DNA of 64,000 nt, from contig JAJDTJ010000026.1 of the NCBI GenBank assembly GCA_022827225.1, forward strand, positions 1-64,000. Reading direction: 5' to 3'. Within the stretch, counting starts at the first letter, position 1, and each line of letters opens with the position of its first letter. A model generated the notes under the pieces. The model saw only the letters and a list, made by a program, of their open reading frames with translations. It had not been told where the DNA came from and did not search any database. This document shows, in pieces, positions 1 to 8,381 of this stretch. Position numbers and translations under genes: made by a program. Source of the DNA: Candidatus Poribacteria bacterium (GTDB lineage: Bacteria > Poribacteria > WGA-4E > WGA-3G).

Positions 1-59
1 CCGATTGAGATTAAAAGATCGTCACAAATCGTATAAAGTGCTACAATAGTCAAGTCCAT
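1..59 (-). CDS. Transposase N-terminus (partial, runs off window)
   Basis: Only 19 codons are visible (M-D-L-T-I-V-A-L-Y-T-I-C-D-D-L-L-I-S-I), starting at an ATG with a strong AAAAGGAG six bases upstream. From memory, the pattern of a short aliphatic start followed by Y-x-I-C-D-D-L-L resembles IS982-like DDE transposases. The fragment is too short to prove the family. The good ribosome site and the IS-like upstream sequence argue for a real gene. Confidence 0.4.
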   Translation of the reverse strand, partial: MDLTIVALYTICDDLLISI

Positions 60-133
60 GGGGTTCTCCTTTTGTTTTTGCGTTAAAAACACTATAAAGG
101 ATATCCCATGGATTTACAAGTGGCAACTTGGGT
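1..133 (-). mobile_element. Probable end of an insertion sequence
   Basis: The window edge holds the first codons of a transposase-like gene reading off the left end. Upstream of that gene the minus strand contains ACCCAAGTTGCCACTTG, which could be the outer terminal inverted repeat of the element, so the boundary is placed at about 133. An inverted pair ACTATAAAGG/CCTTTATAGT (91-100 and 177-186) also flanks this area. The other end and any target duplication are outside the window, so the boundary is a guess. Confidence 0.3.
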
Positions 134-579
134 TATTATAAAATGAAAATTCAGGTGGCATAATTAAGAAAAACCACCTTTATAGTAAAGTTTATAATTA
201 TTTTTCCACTTCTATAGCGCAAACTATATGAAGATTGAAAAAATAATTCGATAATTTCACCAGATCTCCGGCGCAGTTACAAACAGCACCCATCTTGGTT
301 GGAGAAAATCGGAATTACCGATTTAAACAATTAAACTTCATTTAACTCGCGCATCGGACGACGCAAACTAACAATTTGTGCTACAAGGCACAGCAACAAG
401 TATGTTTTGAAACCATGCCTACTGAAGTCCCTACATATATTTCAGGTTTACCATAACCTAATACGAAAAACTTAACCTTCATCTATTATTTCACAACTAA
501 AAGATATTGTCAAGTAAAAAACGGAGAGATGAGTCGGATTTAGTTTTGAATTAAAAAACCGTGCCGGTTCCAGCATATC
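134..579. other. AT-rich gene-free stretch
   Basis: I see no credible coding region. On the minus strand TTGACA (508-513) and AATAAT (485-490) are spaced by 17 bases, a possible sigma-70-like promoter pointing toward the transposase fragment, but the leader would be about 420 bases. Short inverted repeats occur near 91-186. Confidence 0.4.
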
Positions 580-1488
580 CTAAAACATGTCCAACACTTC
601 TGCCGTTTTTTCACTGACAATTACAGTTGCGATAACACCACGACTGTGATTAGAAAAGCTGACTATCCACGCGAACCCTTGAAAACGTGGATACGCGTGA
701 ACGCCGTTTTGACCTGCTAAAGCCGCTTTGACCTGTGGGTCTGCTTTTGCGATCTGAAGGATCACATCTGCTTCTAAGTGAGAAGAGTTGGTCTGAATGG
801 CAAGTGAATTAAGGATTCGCTTGCCTCCGTTTACCTCTGGTGTTAATGTTTTAGGGTTCTGCTGGGCGAGATCGCGGAGGTGAGACGCATACGCTTGATA
901 TGCCCTTAGATGTTTCTGGTAGTTTTCGAGTCCGTAGGCGATTGGGATTTGTTTATACTGTGCGGCGCACATTGCCGCCGCATCGGCTTCAAGGTGCAGC
1001 ACCGTCACATAATCTTTTTTCTTTTCTGCTAACGCTCGTTGTTTTCTGAAAAAGGTTGGATAGATGCCGAACTCGTAAAACCGATCTGGATAGCGTGGCA
1101 GCCAGACTGCGATAAATTTTGCGATGTTTTCACGCTCAGCATTTAGAATCGGTTCCGGGGTCTCCGACTTCTGCCACGCAATTTTGGCGTGCTTGCGGTG
1201 GTATTGATATTGCTCCTGAATCTCGCGTGCTTCTTTTTCGGAGCGCGTCACCCATTTTTTATATCCGTGTCGGACATAGTAGTCGTGAGCGATCTCGTTC
1301 ATCGGGACAGAGATACGTTTAAGGCATTCTGCAGCAGCTTCGTGCCAGAGTGCAAGTCTACCGAAATCTCCAGATCGTTCGTAGCACCTGATAAAGATGT
1401 CAGCAGTCGCAGTCCCTTCGCGGATTGCTATGCACGGTTGCACAATTAAAAGGAATAAGAGGAAAAGCAGTGGTGCAATAATTCTCAT
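580..1488 (-). CDS. Secreted protein of unknown function
   Basis: This 302-residue protein starts with a clear signal peptide (charged MRII, a leucine-rich core, cleavage near C-I-A). The mature part is mostly helical and rich in Glu, Lys, Ala and aromatic residues. The last 30 residues (A-W-I-V-S-F followed by a second strand ending A-E-V-L-D-M-F) look like the end of a PepSY-type fold, where W-x-V-x-F precedes a G-E-V-L-like turn. I do not recognise a family over the full length. The ATG has no strong Shine-Dalgarno. It is probably periplasmic or exported; the neighbours give no further hint. Confidence 0.75.
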   Translation of the reverse strand: MRIIAPLLFLLFLLIVQPCIAIREGTATADIFIRCYERSGDFGRLALWHEAAAECLKRISVPMNEIAHDYYVRHGYKKWVTRSEKEAREIQEQYQYHRKHAKIAWQKSETPEPILNAERENIAKFIAVWLPRYPDRFYEFGIYPTFFRKQRALAEKKKDYVTVLHLEADAAAMCAAQYKQIPIAYGLENYQKHLRAYQAYASHLRDLAQQNPKTLTPEVNGGKRILNSLAIQTNSSHLEADVILQIAKADPQVKAALAGQNGVHAYPRFQGFAWIVSFSNHSRGVIATVIVSEKTAEVLDMF

Positions 1489-1528
1489 GGCAGAAGCATG
1501 TGGACGAAAACTTAGCGGAGTCTTTCTA

Positions 1529-2524
1529 CTATTTTAGCATAAAACGGACGGTTCCTGAGAAGGTTTCGCCCGGGTCAAGCACGATTACACCTGCGGGTAT
1601 TCCACGTGCCTCAAGGTTGATAGCATCTGTTGGACAGGTGTAAGGTTCAAAACAGATCGCATCCCTGCCCGGAGGGGTATAGACGACCAACTCCCGAAAT
1701 TGGGCATCCGATTCCATCACCATACCGTATCCGGTATCCCGATTCTCAATGATGCAGCGACTCACACCGTCAACCAATTGAACGTCTGTGAAGACGTGGT
1801 CCAGTTTCAGTTGTGAAAACGGCTGTCCGTTTTGTAGATCAAGCGTTCCGGTAACGTTGTGCTGTTCTCCAGTTGGAACGAGGACTTCATCAAGTTCCCA
1901 GTATTTGGCGGCGGGAACAGTAATCATCGCTTGCGATGCATCTGCCTCGGTGCTGAGGTCTACACTGAAATAGGGATGGATACCGAAACCCATCGGCATA
2001 TTTTTGTTGCCTGTATTCTTGATGGAAATCCGCATCGTCAACACGGCATCTTTAAGGGTATAGGTAATCTCAATTTTAAATGGAAAAGGGTATTGACGAG
2101 TGATTTCTGGGAAATCTTGAGAGTTGAGCGAACAGGTTAGTGTGGCACCGTTTTCATCGGCGGTATGACTTTCGACCTGATACGGTTGATTCAAGAGCAG
2201 CCCGTGGATTGTCGTTGGTGATTCTGGTGCTTTGTCAAACCGATAGGTTTTTCCTTCAAATTGCCATGCGCCGTTGCGTATTCGGTTCGGGAACGGAAAC
2301 AGGATCGGATTGCCGTAGGCGGTTGGACGTTTTTCGAGTGTCGCGAGATCCGGTGGTGCGTCTATCAGGTTCAACCAAGTGTCTCCATCTGCCACCCTGA
2401 ACGCGTAGCAGTTATTTCCGAGTGCAGGCACGATCTCTGCCACTGCTTTGTTATCTTGTTGGATATAGTAGACTTGAAAACCTTCAACCGTTTTCGCTGC
2501 AACTGAATATACTGTATGCACCAT
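1529..2524 (-). CDS. Aldose 1-epimerase family protein
   Basis: The product resembles GalM-type mutarotases, which interconvert alpha and beta anomers of hexoses. Supporting motifs are N-R-I followed by a loop with I-H-G, the conserved G-F-G-I-H-P-Y-F histidine segment, and E-P-Y-T-C-P-T-D-A-I near the C-terminus that carries the catalytic glutamate. The ATG at 2524 is chosen because AAGGGGGAA sits just upstream; this gives 331 residues, normal for the family. The frame stays open to 2647, and that extension looks like a signal peptide (hydrophobic run ending V-H-A-D), so an exported 372-residue form is a real alternative. Confidence 0.85.
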   Translation of the reverse strand: MVHTVYSVAAKTVEGFQVYYIQQDNKAVAEIVPALGNNCYAFRVADGDTWLNLIDAPPDLATLEKRPTAYGNPILFPFPNRIRNGAWQFEGKTYRFDKAPESPTTIHGLLLNQPYQVESHTADENGATLTCSLNSQDFPEITRQYPFPFKIEITYTLKDAVLTMRISIKNTGNKNMPMGFGIHPYFSVDLSTEADASQAMITVPAAKYWELDEVLVPTGEQHNVTGTLDLQNGQPFSQLKLDHVFTDVQLVDGVSRCIIENRDTGYGMVMESDAQFRELVVYTPPGRDAICFEPYTCPTDAINLEARGIPAGVIVLDPGETFSGTVRFMLK

Positions 2525-2662
2525 CGTTCCCCCTTTATCTGCATGGACGAGTATCGTTGAAAATAGCAACAAAGCACAACACGCACCCATGTGGTACGCG
2601 GGCATCCAAAGTTCTTTGAGTTGATGGTAAAAGAAAAGACGAATCATTTTTTTTCACTTACG

Positions 2663-3277
2663 CTACGCTTTGGCACACCAATGAATACCGCGCCGTAGGA
2701 CCTCCCGGAAGTTCGGATTAGAAAAGGTGACATCGTCGTGTCCGCTCTGGAGGCAGAAGACTCGGGATTTTCCGTATTCACGTGCCCAACCGAGGACATC
2801 CATACTGTTCGGATGATTAACGGTTAATAGAATTGCGCTATCATCGCCAGCGGATTTCATGGTATAGGTTTCGTCCCCCATCTCCCAGTCGGTAAGACCA
2901 TCGGTAATAGGATGCGTTGCGTCGGCGATCTGCACATTTAGCGTTTGGCGTGGATAGTATCCGAATTCGCTGCGATCGTCCACTCCGCACATTTCGGAAT
3001 AGGCATCCCATTCTGGGAATGCGAGGATCGCGTGATGAAGAATTACCATGCCTTGCCCACGCTCCGTCAAGCCCAGAATAGCCTCTGCTTGTGTATCCGT
3101 CGGATAGGGACGGTGAAAGTTGTAAAAAACAACAGTGTTGTAGTCGCTCTGGTTAGGGTCATCCACAAAATCGTCCAGATCTTCTCGGACGAATTGAACG
3201 CCTTCCATACTCTCAAACACTGCGTCAAACTGTTTTTCTTGAAACCCGTGTTCACCGGTTACAACTGCAATTTTCAT
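2663..3277 (-). CDS. ThuA-like domain protein
   Basis: This 204-residue protein begins M-K-I-A-V-V-T-G-E-H-G-F and has the class-I glutamine-amidotransferase-like fold features of the ThuA family: a V-V-F-Y-N-F-H segment, G-Q-G-M-V-I-L-H-H-A, G-D-E-T-Y-T and a closing V-F-C-L-Q-S-G-H-D. ThuA proteins are linked to trehalose and other sugar use, but their exact reaction is often unknown. The start is set by GAGGAGA eight bases upstream. It lies just upstream of the epimerase in the same direction, which fits a sugar-related role. Confidence 0.8.
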   Translation of the reverse strand: MKIAVVTGEHGFQEKQFDAVFESMEGVQFVREDLDDFVDDPNQSDYNTVVFYNFHRPYPTDTQAEAILGLTERGQGMVILHHAILAFPEWDAYSEMCGVDDRSEFGYYPRQTLNVQIADATHPITDGLTDWEMGDETYTMKSAGDDSAILLTVNHPNSMDVLGWAREYGKSRVFCLQSGHDDVTFSNPNFREVLRRGIHWCAKA

Positions 3278-3367
3278 AGTTCTTTCTCCTCTCAAAGTTT
3301 TATATTAACCATACACGGACAGAGTTAGAAACGCCACCAGCGACGGGCATTGATAAGAAAGAAATCT

Positions 3368-4699
3368 TTAATATCGCGTCCACTGCCATAATTGCCCTAA
3401 GGTCGGGCGTTTGCCGTACATCAGAATCCCAACCCGATAGATTTTCCCACTAATAAGTGTAACGAGCAGGACAGTCGCGCACATCACTAAGATGTTCAGT
3501 AGAATTTCCCATAAAGGCGGCATTAGCACATTGATGCGCATGAACATAAGTATTGGCGAAAAAAACGGAACGTGTGAGAGTAGTACACTAAGTGCCGAAT
3601 CGGGAATTCTAAACAATTGGAACATCAGGACAAACGGAATAACGACGAGCATCGTGAGAGGTACGCCTGTCTGCTGTGCCTCTTCTTCACTGCTGCAAAT
3701 TGCCCCAACAACGGCATAAAGCGTTGAATACATGAAGAAACCGATAATGAAATAGACGAAGAAATAGGTAAGCATCTCAGCACTACTCGCTTTGACAGTC
3801 TCCATCACTAGGATAAGTGGTGTCGGCAGGCCCTCAATGCCAAAGATCCCCAGTATAGGCTCTATGTTCATTACCAGTAGCACACCGAATACCACCCAAA
3901 CAGCGAACATCGTCAAACAGACAGAACAGACACCGACGAGTTTGCCGAGGAGGAGTTGGTGCGGTTTTATCGAAGAAACAATCACCTCAACAATTCGGGT
4001 TGTTTTCTCCTCAAGCACACTCCGCATGATGGAATTGGCGTAGATGAGAACGAACATGTAAAGCACAAAAACGAGTAGGTACCCGAGTCCAAGCCGCGCC
4101 CCTGTCTCTAAGGCACTCTCAACTTTAGCCCCTCCGTCTTTCCGCTTGCTACTTTTAACAGCATAAGCGTTGAACCCAACGGATCGCATAAGTTGACTGA
4201 CTTCGCGCTGAGAATAACCGCTCTCAGCAAACCGCTTGTCACGGACGATGTCCGAAATGATGCGGCGGAGCGCGCTCTGTACATTAGAATTTGTTATTGT
4301 TCTGGCGTAAAATCGGACCTCGCCGTTTGCAAAAACATCTTTTGGAATTTCAAGATAGGCGTAGAGTTCTTTTGTCCTGACGCGTTCTTGGAGGGCAGTT
4401 TTTTCTTCTTCCGTGGTAGCTGTTTCCTTATCTAACTGATAGATGAGTTCTCCCTTATGCTGAAAGGTCCGATGTTTAGCGATAGCCTCCTGCATCCGAT
4501 CAAAGATTTCACCGGTCTCATCAATAACCGCGAGTTTTCTCATCTCTTCGGTTTTGCCCTCCATGATAGCCAGAAAACTGGACAACGCTACTAATCCACA
4601 CATTAACACCGGCATGAGAAACAAGGAAACAACAAATCCCTTAGATTTAACGCGCGTCATGTATTCACGTTTAATGACGGTAACAATTTTATTCGGCAT
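3368..4699 (-). CDS. ABC-2 type exporter permease (NatB-like)
   Basis: This 443-residue membrane protein has one N-terminal membrane helix after the K-R-E-Y motif, a large extracytoplasmic domain (roughly residues 45-205) and a C-terminal block of five or six membrane helices. This is the layout of NatB/YhaP-type ABC-2 permeases. The S-S-x-K-P-H-Q-L-L-L-G-K motif in the cytoplasmic loop is typical of the group. The start follows GGAGGGG, and the first codons overlap the end of the ATPase gene by 11 bases, so the two are translationally linked. The substrate cannot be read from sequence; NatAB exports sodium, and other relatives export drugs or peptides. Confidence 0.88.
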   Translation of the reverse strand: MPNKIVTVIKREYMTRVKSKGFVVSLFLMPVLMCGLVALSSFLAIMEGKTEEMRKLAVIDETGEIFDRMQEAIAKHRTFQHKGELIYQLDKETATTEEEKTALQERVRTKELYAYLEIPKDVFANGEVRFYARTITNSNVQSALRRIISDIVRDKRFAESGYSQREVSQLMRSVGFNAYAVKSSKRKDGGAKVESALETGARLGLGYLLVFVLYMFVLIYANSIMRSVLEEKTTRIVEVIVSSIKPHQLLLGKLVGVCSVCLTMFAVWVVFGVLLVMNIEPILGIFGIEGLPTPLILVMETVKASSAEMLTYFFVYFIIGFFMYSTLYAVVGAICSSEEEAQQTGVPLTMLVVIPFVLMFQLFRIPDSALSVLLSHVPFFSPILMFMRINVLMPPLWEILLNILVMCATVLLVTLISGKIYRVGILMYGKRPTLGQLWQWTRY

Positions 4700-5612
4700 C
4701 TTGCACGACCCCTCCGTGTGCCTCAACGCTCTGGACAAAAATCTCGTGTAACGTCGGCTCCATTAATTCAAACCGTGTCACATCAATACCTCTCTCGACC
4801 AGTTCCTCAAGTAATGGACGATAGTCCTCCGGTGCCTTCAACTTGATTTCAGCGTATTGCCCGAAATCGTTGACCCCTTGAATGTAAGCGGAATCGCGAA
4901 TTGGTTCAAGACTACCGATATATTCAATCTCAACGGAATTCTTGCCGAAGGCACGCTTCACAGCGCGGAGCTCGCCTTCAAGCAAGACCTTGCCTTGATG
5001 GATGAGACAGATGCGATCACAGAGTTTCTCTACCTGTTCCATCACATGAGTTGAAAAGATAATTGTACTGCCATCCTCACGCAGTTCAAGCATCAAATCT
5101 TTGAGGAGTGTCATGTTAATCGGGTCCAGCCCAGAGAAGGGTTCATCAAGGATAATCAACTCCGGTTTGTGAATGACCGTCGTAATGAACTGAATTTTCT
5201 GTGCCATTCCCTTAGAAAGCTCATCAATCCGCTTGTTTCCCCATTCCGATAGCTGCATTTTCTCCAACCACTTCTCAATTTCACCGAGTGCTTGCTGCTT
5301 ATGTAAGCCTTTCAATTCGGCAATAAAAAGGATGACATCCTGTACCTTCATTTTTCGGTATAAGCCACGTTCCTCCGGCAGATATCCAATCTGGTCTAAA
5401 AAATCTTGGACGTGCCGATTGTCACTGAACGTAATGCTGCCTGCATCCGGCGCGATAATATCCATTATCATGCGGAGTGTCGTTGTTTTTCCAGCACCGT
5501 TGGGACCCAAGAGTCCGTACACACTCCCCTTTTCAATACTGAAGGAGATATCCGACACCGCTACAAAATCGCCAAACTTTTTATGAACATTTTCGAGTTG
5601 AAGGAGGTTCAT
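4689..5612 (-). CDS. ABC exporter ATP-binding protein (NatA-like)
   Basis: This is a 307-residue ATPase. Visible motifs are Walker A G-P-N-G-A-G-K-T-T, Q-loop L-P-E-E-R-G-L-Y, signature L-S-K-G-M-A-Q-K, Walker B L-I-I-L-D-E-P-F-S-G-L-D and the switch histidine in S-T-H-V-M-E. A C-terminal domain of about 80 residues follows, as in NatA/CcmA-like exporters. The ATG at 5612 (M-N-L-L-Q-L-E-N-V) is preferred over an upstream GTG because the domain begins there. It is the partner of the permease with which it overlaps. Confidence 0.92.
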   Translation of the reverse strand: MNLLQLENVHKKFGDFVAVSDISFSIEKGSVYGLLGPNGAGKTTTLRMIMDIIAPDAGSITFSDNRHVQDFLDQIGYLPEERGLYRKMKVQDVILFIAELKGLHKQQALGEIEKWLEKMQLSEWGNKRIDELSKGMAQKIQFITTVIHKPELIILDEPFSGLDPINMTLLKDLMLELREDGSTIIFSTHVMEQVEKLCDRICLIHQGKVLLEGELRAVKRAFGKNSVEIEYIGSLEPIRDSAYIQGVNDFGQYAEIKLKAPEDYRPLLEELVERGIDVTRFELMEPTLHEIFVQSVEAHGGVVQDAE

Positions 5613-5699
5613 CGTTTTATTCCAAAAATTGATGGTTGTGTTAGGGTCCACTTACGTTTAACCTAACCTATGAAATTATTCAGAGGTGTTGTGGCAAAT

Positions 5700-6878
5700 C
5701 TAATCGACAATTGACTGATAGGTGAGGACACGGAATTGGGCGTGGAATGGGGAATCGCCGATCAACTGCGTCATTAGGATACCGATTAAATCCTCCACAG
5801 GGTCAATCCAAAATACGGTACTTGCGAGACCGCCCCAACTGTAAGTACCTACAGAACCGAGGCTGTGCGTATCGGCGACATTCGTGACGACAGCGAATCC
5901 GAGTCCGAACCCGCATCCCGTTCTCTCAAGCGGATGCCAATCGTCAGAGATATGATTCATTCGGATGAGCTCAACAGTTTTTCGTCCGAGGAGTCGTACG
6001 CCATCAAGTTCACCATCGTTGAGCAACATTTGACAGAAGCGGAGGTAATTCGCAGCGGTTGACTGGAGTCCGGCACCACCGGAATGATGGAAACTCAGCG
6101 GTCCGCTGGAAACGGGTCCTCTTTCAATCACTTGAATCCCACGGTCTTCTGCGGGTTTGTATAACGTTGCGTAGCGATCCGCCTTTTCCTCTGGTACCGA
6201 GAAGTCGGTGTCATTCATACTTAACGGGTTAAAAATTCGGGTTTTCAAAAAATCGGCGAACGGCATCCCGGATACGACTTCCACAAGGTAGCCGAGTACG
6301 TCGGTAGACATACCATAGTTCCATGCCTCCCCTGGGGGATGAAGGAGCGGAATACTGCCGAGTTCTCGCGCCATGTGTGCGAGGTCTCCGCCGTAGAAAT
6401 CGGCTTCATTATACCGCTCATTAATCGGATGTTCCCAATCGCCACCGTAGATAAGACCAGAAGTGTGTGTGAGCAGATGCTTTATTGTCATCTCTCGCTC
6501 TGCCTCAACAATAGCGCTGCCATCTTCCGTGTAGACTTGCATATCTTTGAAAGCGGGAATAAATTCGGAGACGGGTGTGGTGAGTTGAAAATGCCCTTCT
6601 TCGTAGAGCATCATCACAGCGACGCTGGTAATCGGTTTCGTCATCGAGTAGATACGGAAGATGGTATCAAAGTCGACCGGTTTTGCAGTGGCGACATCTT
6701 GCGTGCCGAATTTTTCAAAATGGACGAGCCTGCCTTCACGTGCGATCATTGTCAATGCACACGGAATTTTCCCGCCATCAACCCAGCCTTGCATGACGGG
6801 CGCGATGCGTCCTAACCGCGAGGTTGACATGCCGACATCTTCAGGCACAGCCCGCGGTAATCCTTCGTATAATACCAT
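5700..6878 (-). CDS. Serine hydrolase, class C beta-lactamase family (cytoplasmic copy)
   Basis: This 392-residue protein belongs to the beta-lactamase/esterase VIII superfamily. The nucleophile lies in S-M-T-K-P (S-x-x-K), the tyrosine motif is Y-G-M-S-T-D, and a W-G-G near the end takes the place of K-T-G. It is the first of three tandem paralogues. Unlike the other two it has no signal peptide: it starts M-V-L-Y-E-G-L-P with AAGGAG seven bases upstream, so it should stay in the cytoplasm. Such proteins are usually esterases or peptidases, and resistance should not be inferred. Confidence 0.88.
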   Translation of the reverse strand: MVLYEGLPRAVPEDVGMSTSRLGRIAPVMQGWVDGGKIPCALTMIAREGRLVHFEKFGTQDVATAKPVDFDTIFRIYSMTKPITSVAVMMLYEEGHFQLTTPVSEFIPAFKDMQVYTEDGSAIVEAEREMTIKHLLTHTSGLIYGGDWEHPINERYNEADFYGGDLAHMARELGSIPLLHPPGEAWNYGMSTDVLGYLVEVVSGMPFADFLKTRIFNPLSMNDTDFSVPEEKADRYATLYKPAEDRGIQVIERGPVSSGPLSFHHSGGAGLQSTAANYLRFCQMLLNDGELDGVRLLGRKTVELIRMNHISDDWHPLERTGCGFGLGFAVVTNVADTHSLGSVGTYSWGGLASTVFWIDPVEDLIGILMTQLIGDSPFHAQFRVLTYQSIVD

Positions 6879-6890
6879 TAAAAACTCCTT

Positions 6891-7019
6891 TCATGGTTCT
6901 CGGTACGGTTTTTCTGCGAAAAACCTTTCGGTTGTCAGTACTCGGTTAAAGAGGTAGACTGTGGCGGTAACAGAGAAGATAACTGCCACAACGTATCAAC
7001 CGAAAACCGAAAACTGCGT
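6891..7019. repeat. Intergenic hairpin repeat, copy 1
   Basis: This copy carries the stem-loop GGTTTTTC-TGC-GAAAAACC (6907-6925), then TTTCGGTTGTCAGT, an inner GTGGCGGT...ACTGCCAC inverted pair and closing ACCGAAAACCGAAAACTG. It is nearly identical to the spacer at 8249-8378. Confidence 0.8.
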
Positions 7020-7023
7020 ACCA

Positions 7024-8226
7024 CTATTCCGTTAGTGCCTGATAGGTTAAGACTTTAAATTGCTGTTGGAAAGGGTATCGGTTATTGAGGAGTTGTGTCA
7101 TAAGCAAGCCGACCAATTCCTCTTGTGGATCAATCCAGAAGGTGGTCGCAGCGGCACCGCCCCAACTGAAATTCCCAACAGAATCGAGGGTATTCGGTGG
7201 GTTTTTACGTGTAACAACGCTAAACCCGAGTCCGAACCAATTGTCGTGATGCGGATAGCGCATCAATTCAACGGTCTTCTTTCCGAGTATACGGACCCCG
7301 TCGAGTTCACCGCCGTTGAGTAGCATCTGCGAAAATCGCATGTAATCCGCAGCGGTTGAGACGAGTCCACCTCCGCCCGATGGGAAAAATGTGAATTCAT
7401 CATCTGGGATCGCTGCCCGTTTCGTCCGTCGAAGTCCATTCTCTCGCGTGCGTCTATAGAGTGTGGCGAGTCTATCCCGTTTCTCCAGTGGCACTGAAAA
7501 CCCGGTGTCTATCATACCGAGCGGTTCAAAGAGTCGTGTTTGGAGAAATTCTTCAAACGGCATGCCGGATACGACCTCTACAAGGTAACCGAGCACATCA
7601 GTAGAGACGCTATAGGTCCACTTCTCATCCGGTTCGTGAACGAGTGGAATGTCGCCGAGTTTTTTGACCATATCCGCCAAGGTTGAGCCGGGTTCACGGA
7701 TTTTTGCCTCTCTATAGCGTGCATCGACCGGTTTATTGCCCCATCCGTAAGTCAGTCCGGCAGTATGCATGAGGAGATGCTTGATGGTTATTTTCCTCTT
7801 CGCATCCAGGATCTCGGTCTGGTCATCATTGTAGACCTTCATGTTTTCAAATTCAGGGATAAATTCGGAGACGGGTGTGGTGAGTTGAAAATGCCCTTCC
7901 TCATAGAGCATCATCACAGCGACGCTGGTAATCGGTTTCGACATGGAATAGATATGGAAGATGGTATCCGGTTCGATGGGTTTGCTATTTTCAACATCCC
8001 GCATGCCGATGGTCTCAAAATACACAACCTTCCCGCGGCGTGCCACGACTGTTAGGAATCCGGAAACTTGTCCTGAATTGTAGTAACCTTGCAGGAGAGA
8101 GCGGATGCGTTTCAACCGTTTGGCAGAAACCCCTACATCTTCTGGCACAGTCCTGGGTAGTCCTTGTCCAAAAGCGAACGTGGCGCTAAAGAAAAGTAGT
8201 AAAGATAGGCAGGTTAATTTTTTCAA
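7024..8226 (-). CDS. Serine hydrolase, class C beta-lactamase family (exported copy A)
   Basis: This 400-residue paralogue has the same S-M-S-K-P nucleophile motif, a Y-S-V-S-T-D tyrosine motif and an F-S-W-G-G-A-A-A late motif. I place the start at a TTG codon because it is preceded by AAAGGAG seven bases upstream and gives a clean signal peptide (K-K-L-T-C-L, hydrophobic core, F-A-F-G-Q). The frame stays open upstream to 8340, but only through the intergenic repeat. The resulting length equals that of the next copy exactly. It is likely exported or periplasmic. Confidence 0.88.
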   Translation of the reverse strand: MKKLTCLSLLLFFSATFAFGQGLPRTVPEDVGVSAKRLKRIRSLLQGYYNSGQVSGFLTVVARRGKVVYFETIGMRDVENSKPIEPDTIFHIYSMSKPITSVAVMMLYEEGHFQLTTPVSEFIPEFENMKVYNDDQTEILDAKRKITIKHLLMHTAGLTYGWGNKPVDARYREAKIREPGSTLADMVKKLGDIPLVHEPDEKWTYSVSTDVLGYLVEVVSGMPFEEFLQTRLFEPLGMIDTGFSVPLEKRDRLATLYRRTRENGLRRTKRAAIPDDEFTFFPSGGGGLVSTAADYMRFSQMLLNGGELDGVRILGKKTVELMRYPHHDNWFGLGFSVVTRKNPPNTLDSVGNFSWGGAAATTFWIDPQEELVGLLMTQLLNNRYPFQQQFKVLTYQALTE

Positions 8227-8248
8227 TCCATGCTCCTTTTTTAAGAGT

Positions 8249-8378
8249 TGTCGGTATGGTTTTTCTGCGAAAAACCTTTCGGTTGTCAGTCTTCGGTTAA
8301 AGAGGTAGACTGTGGCGGTAACAGAGAAGATAACTGCCACAACGTATTAACCGAAAACCGAAAACTGAGTACTGCGTA
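8249..8378. repeat. Intergenic hairpin repeat, copy 2
   Basis: Near-identical to the spacer before the previous gene, with stem GGTTTTTC-TGC-GAAAAACC at 8258-8276. Because the flanking gene ends also match, the spacer was probably copied along with the hydrolase gene. Confidence 0.8.
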
Positions 8379-8381
8379 CCA

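Noticed and set aside
8227..8340. N-terminal extension of the exported hydrolase copy A
   Set aside because: It is read through the intergenic hairpin repeat. The TTG at 8226 has a ribosome site and gives a proper signal peptide, with the same length as its twin.
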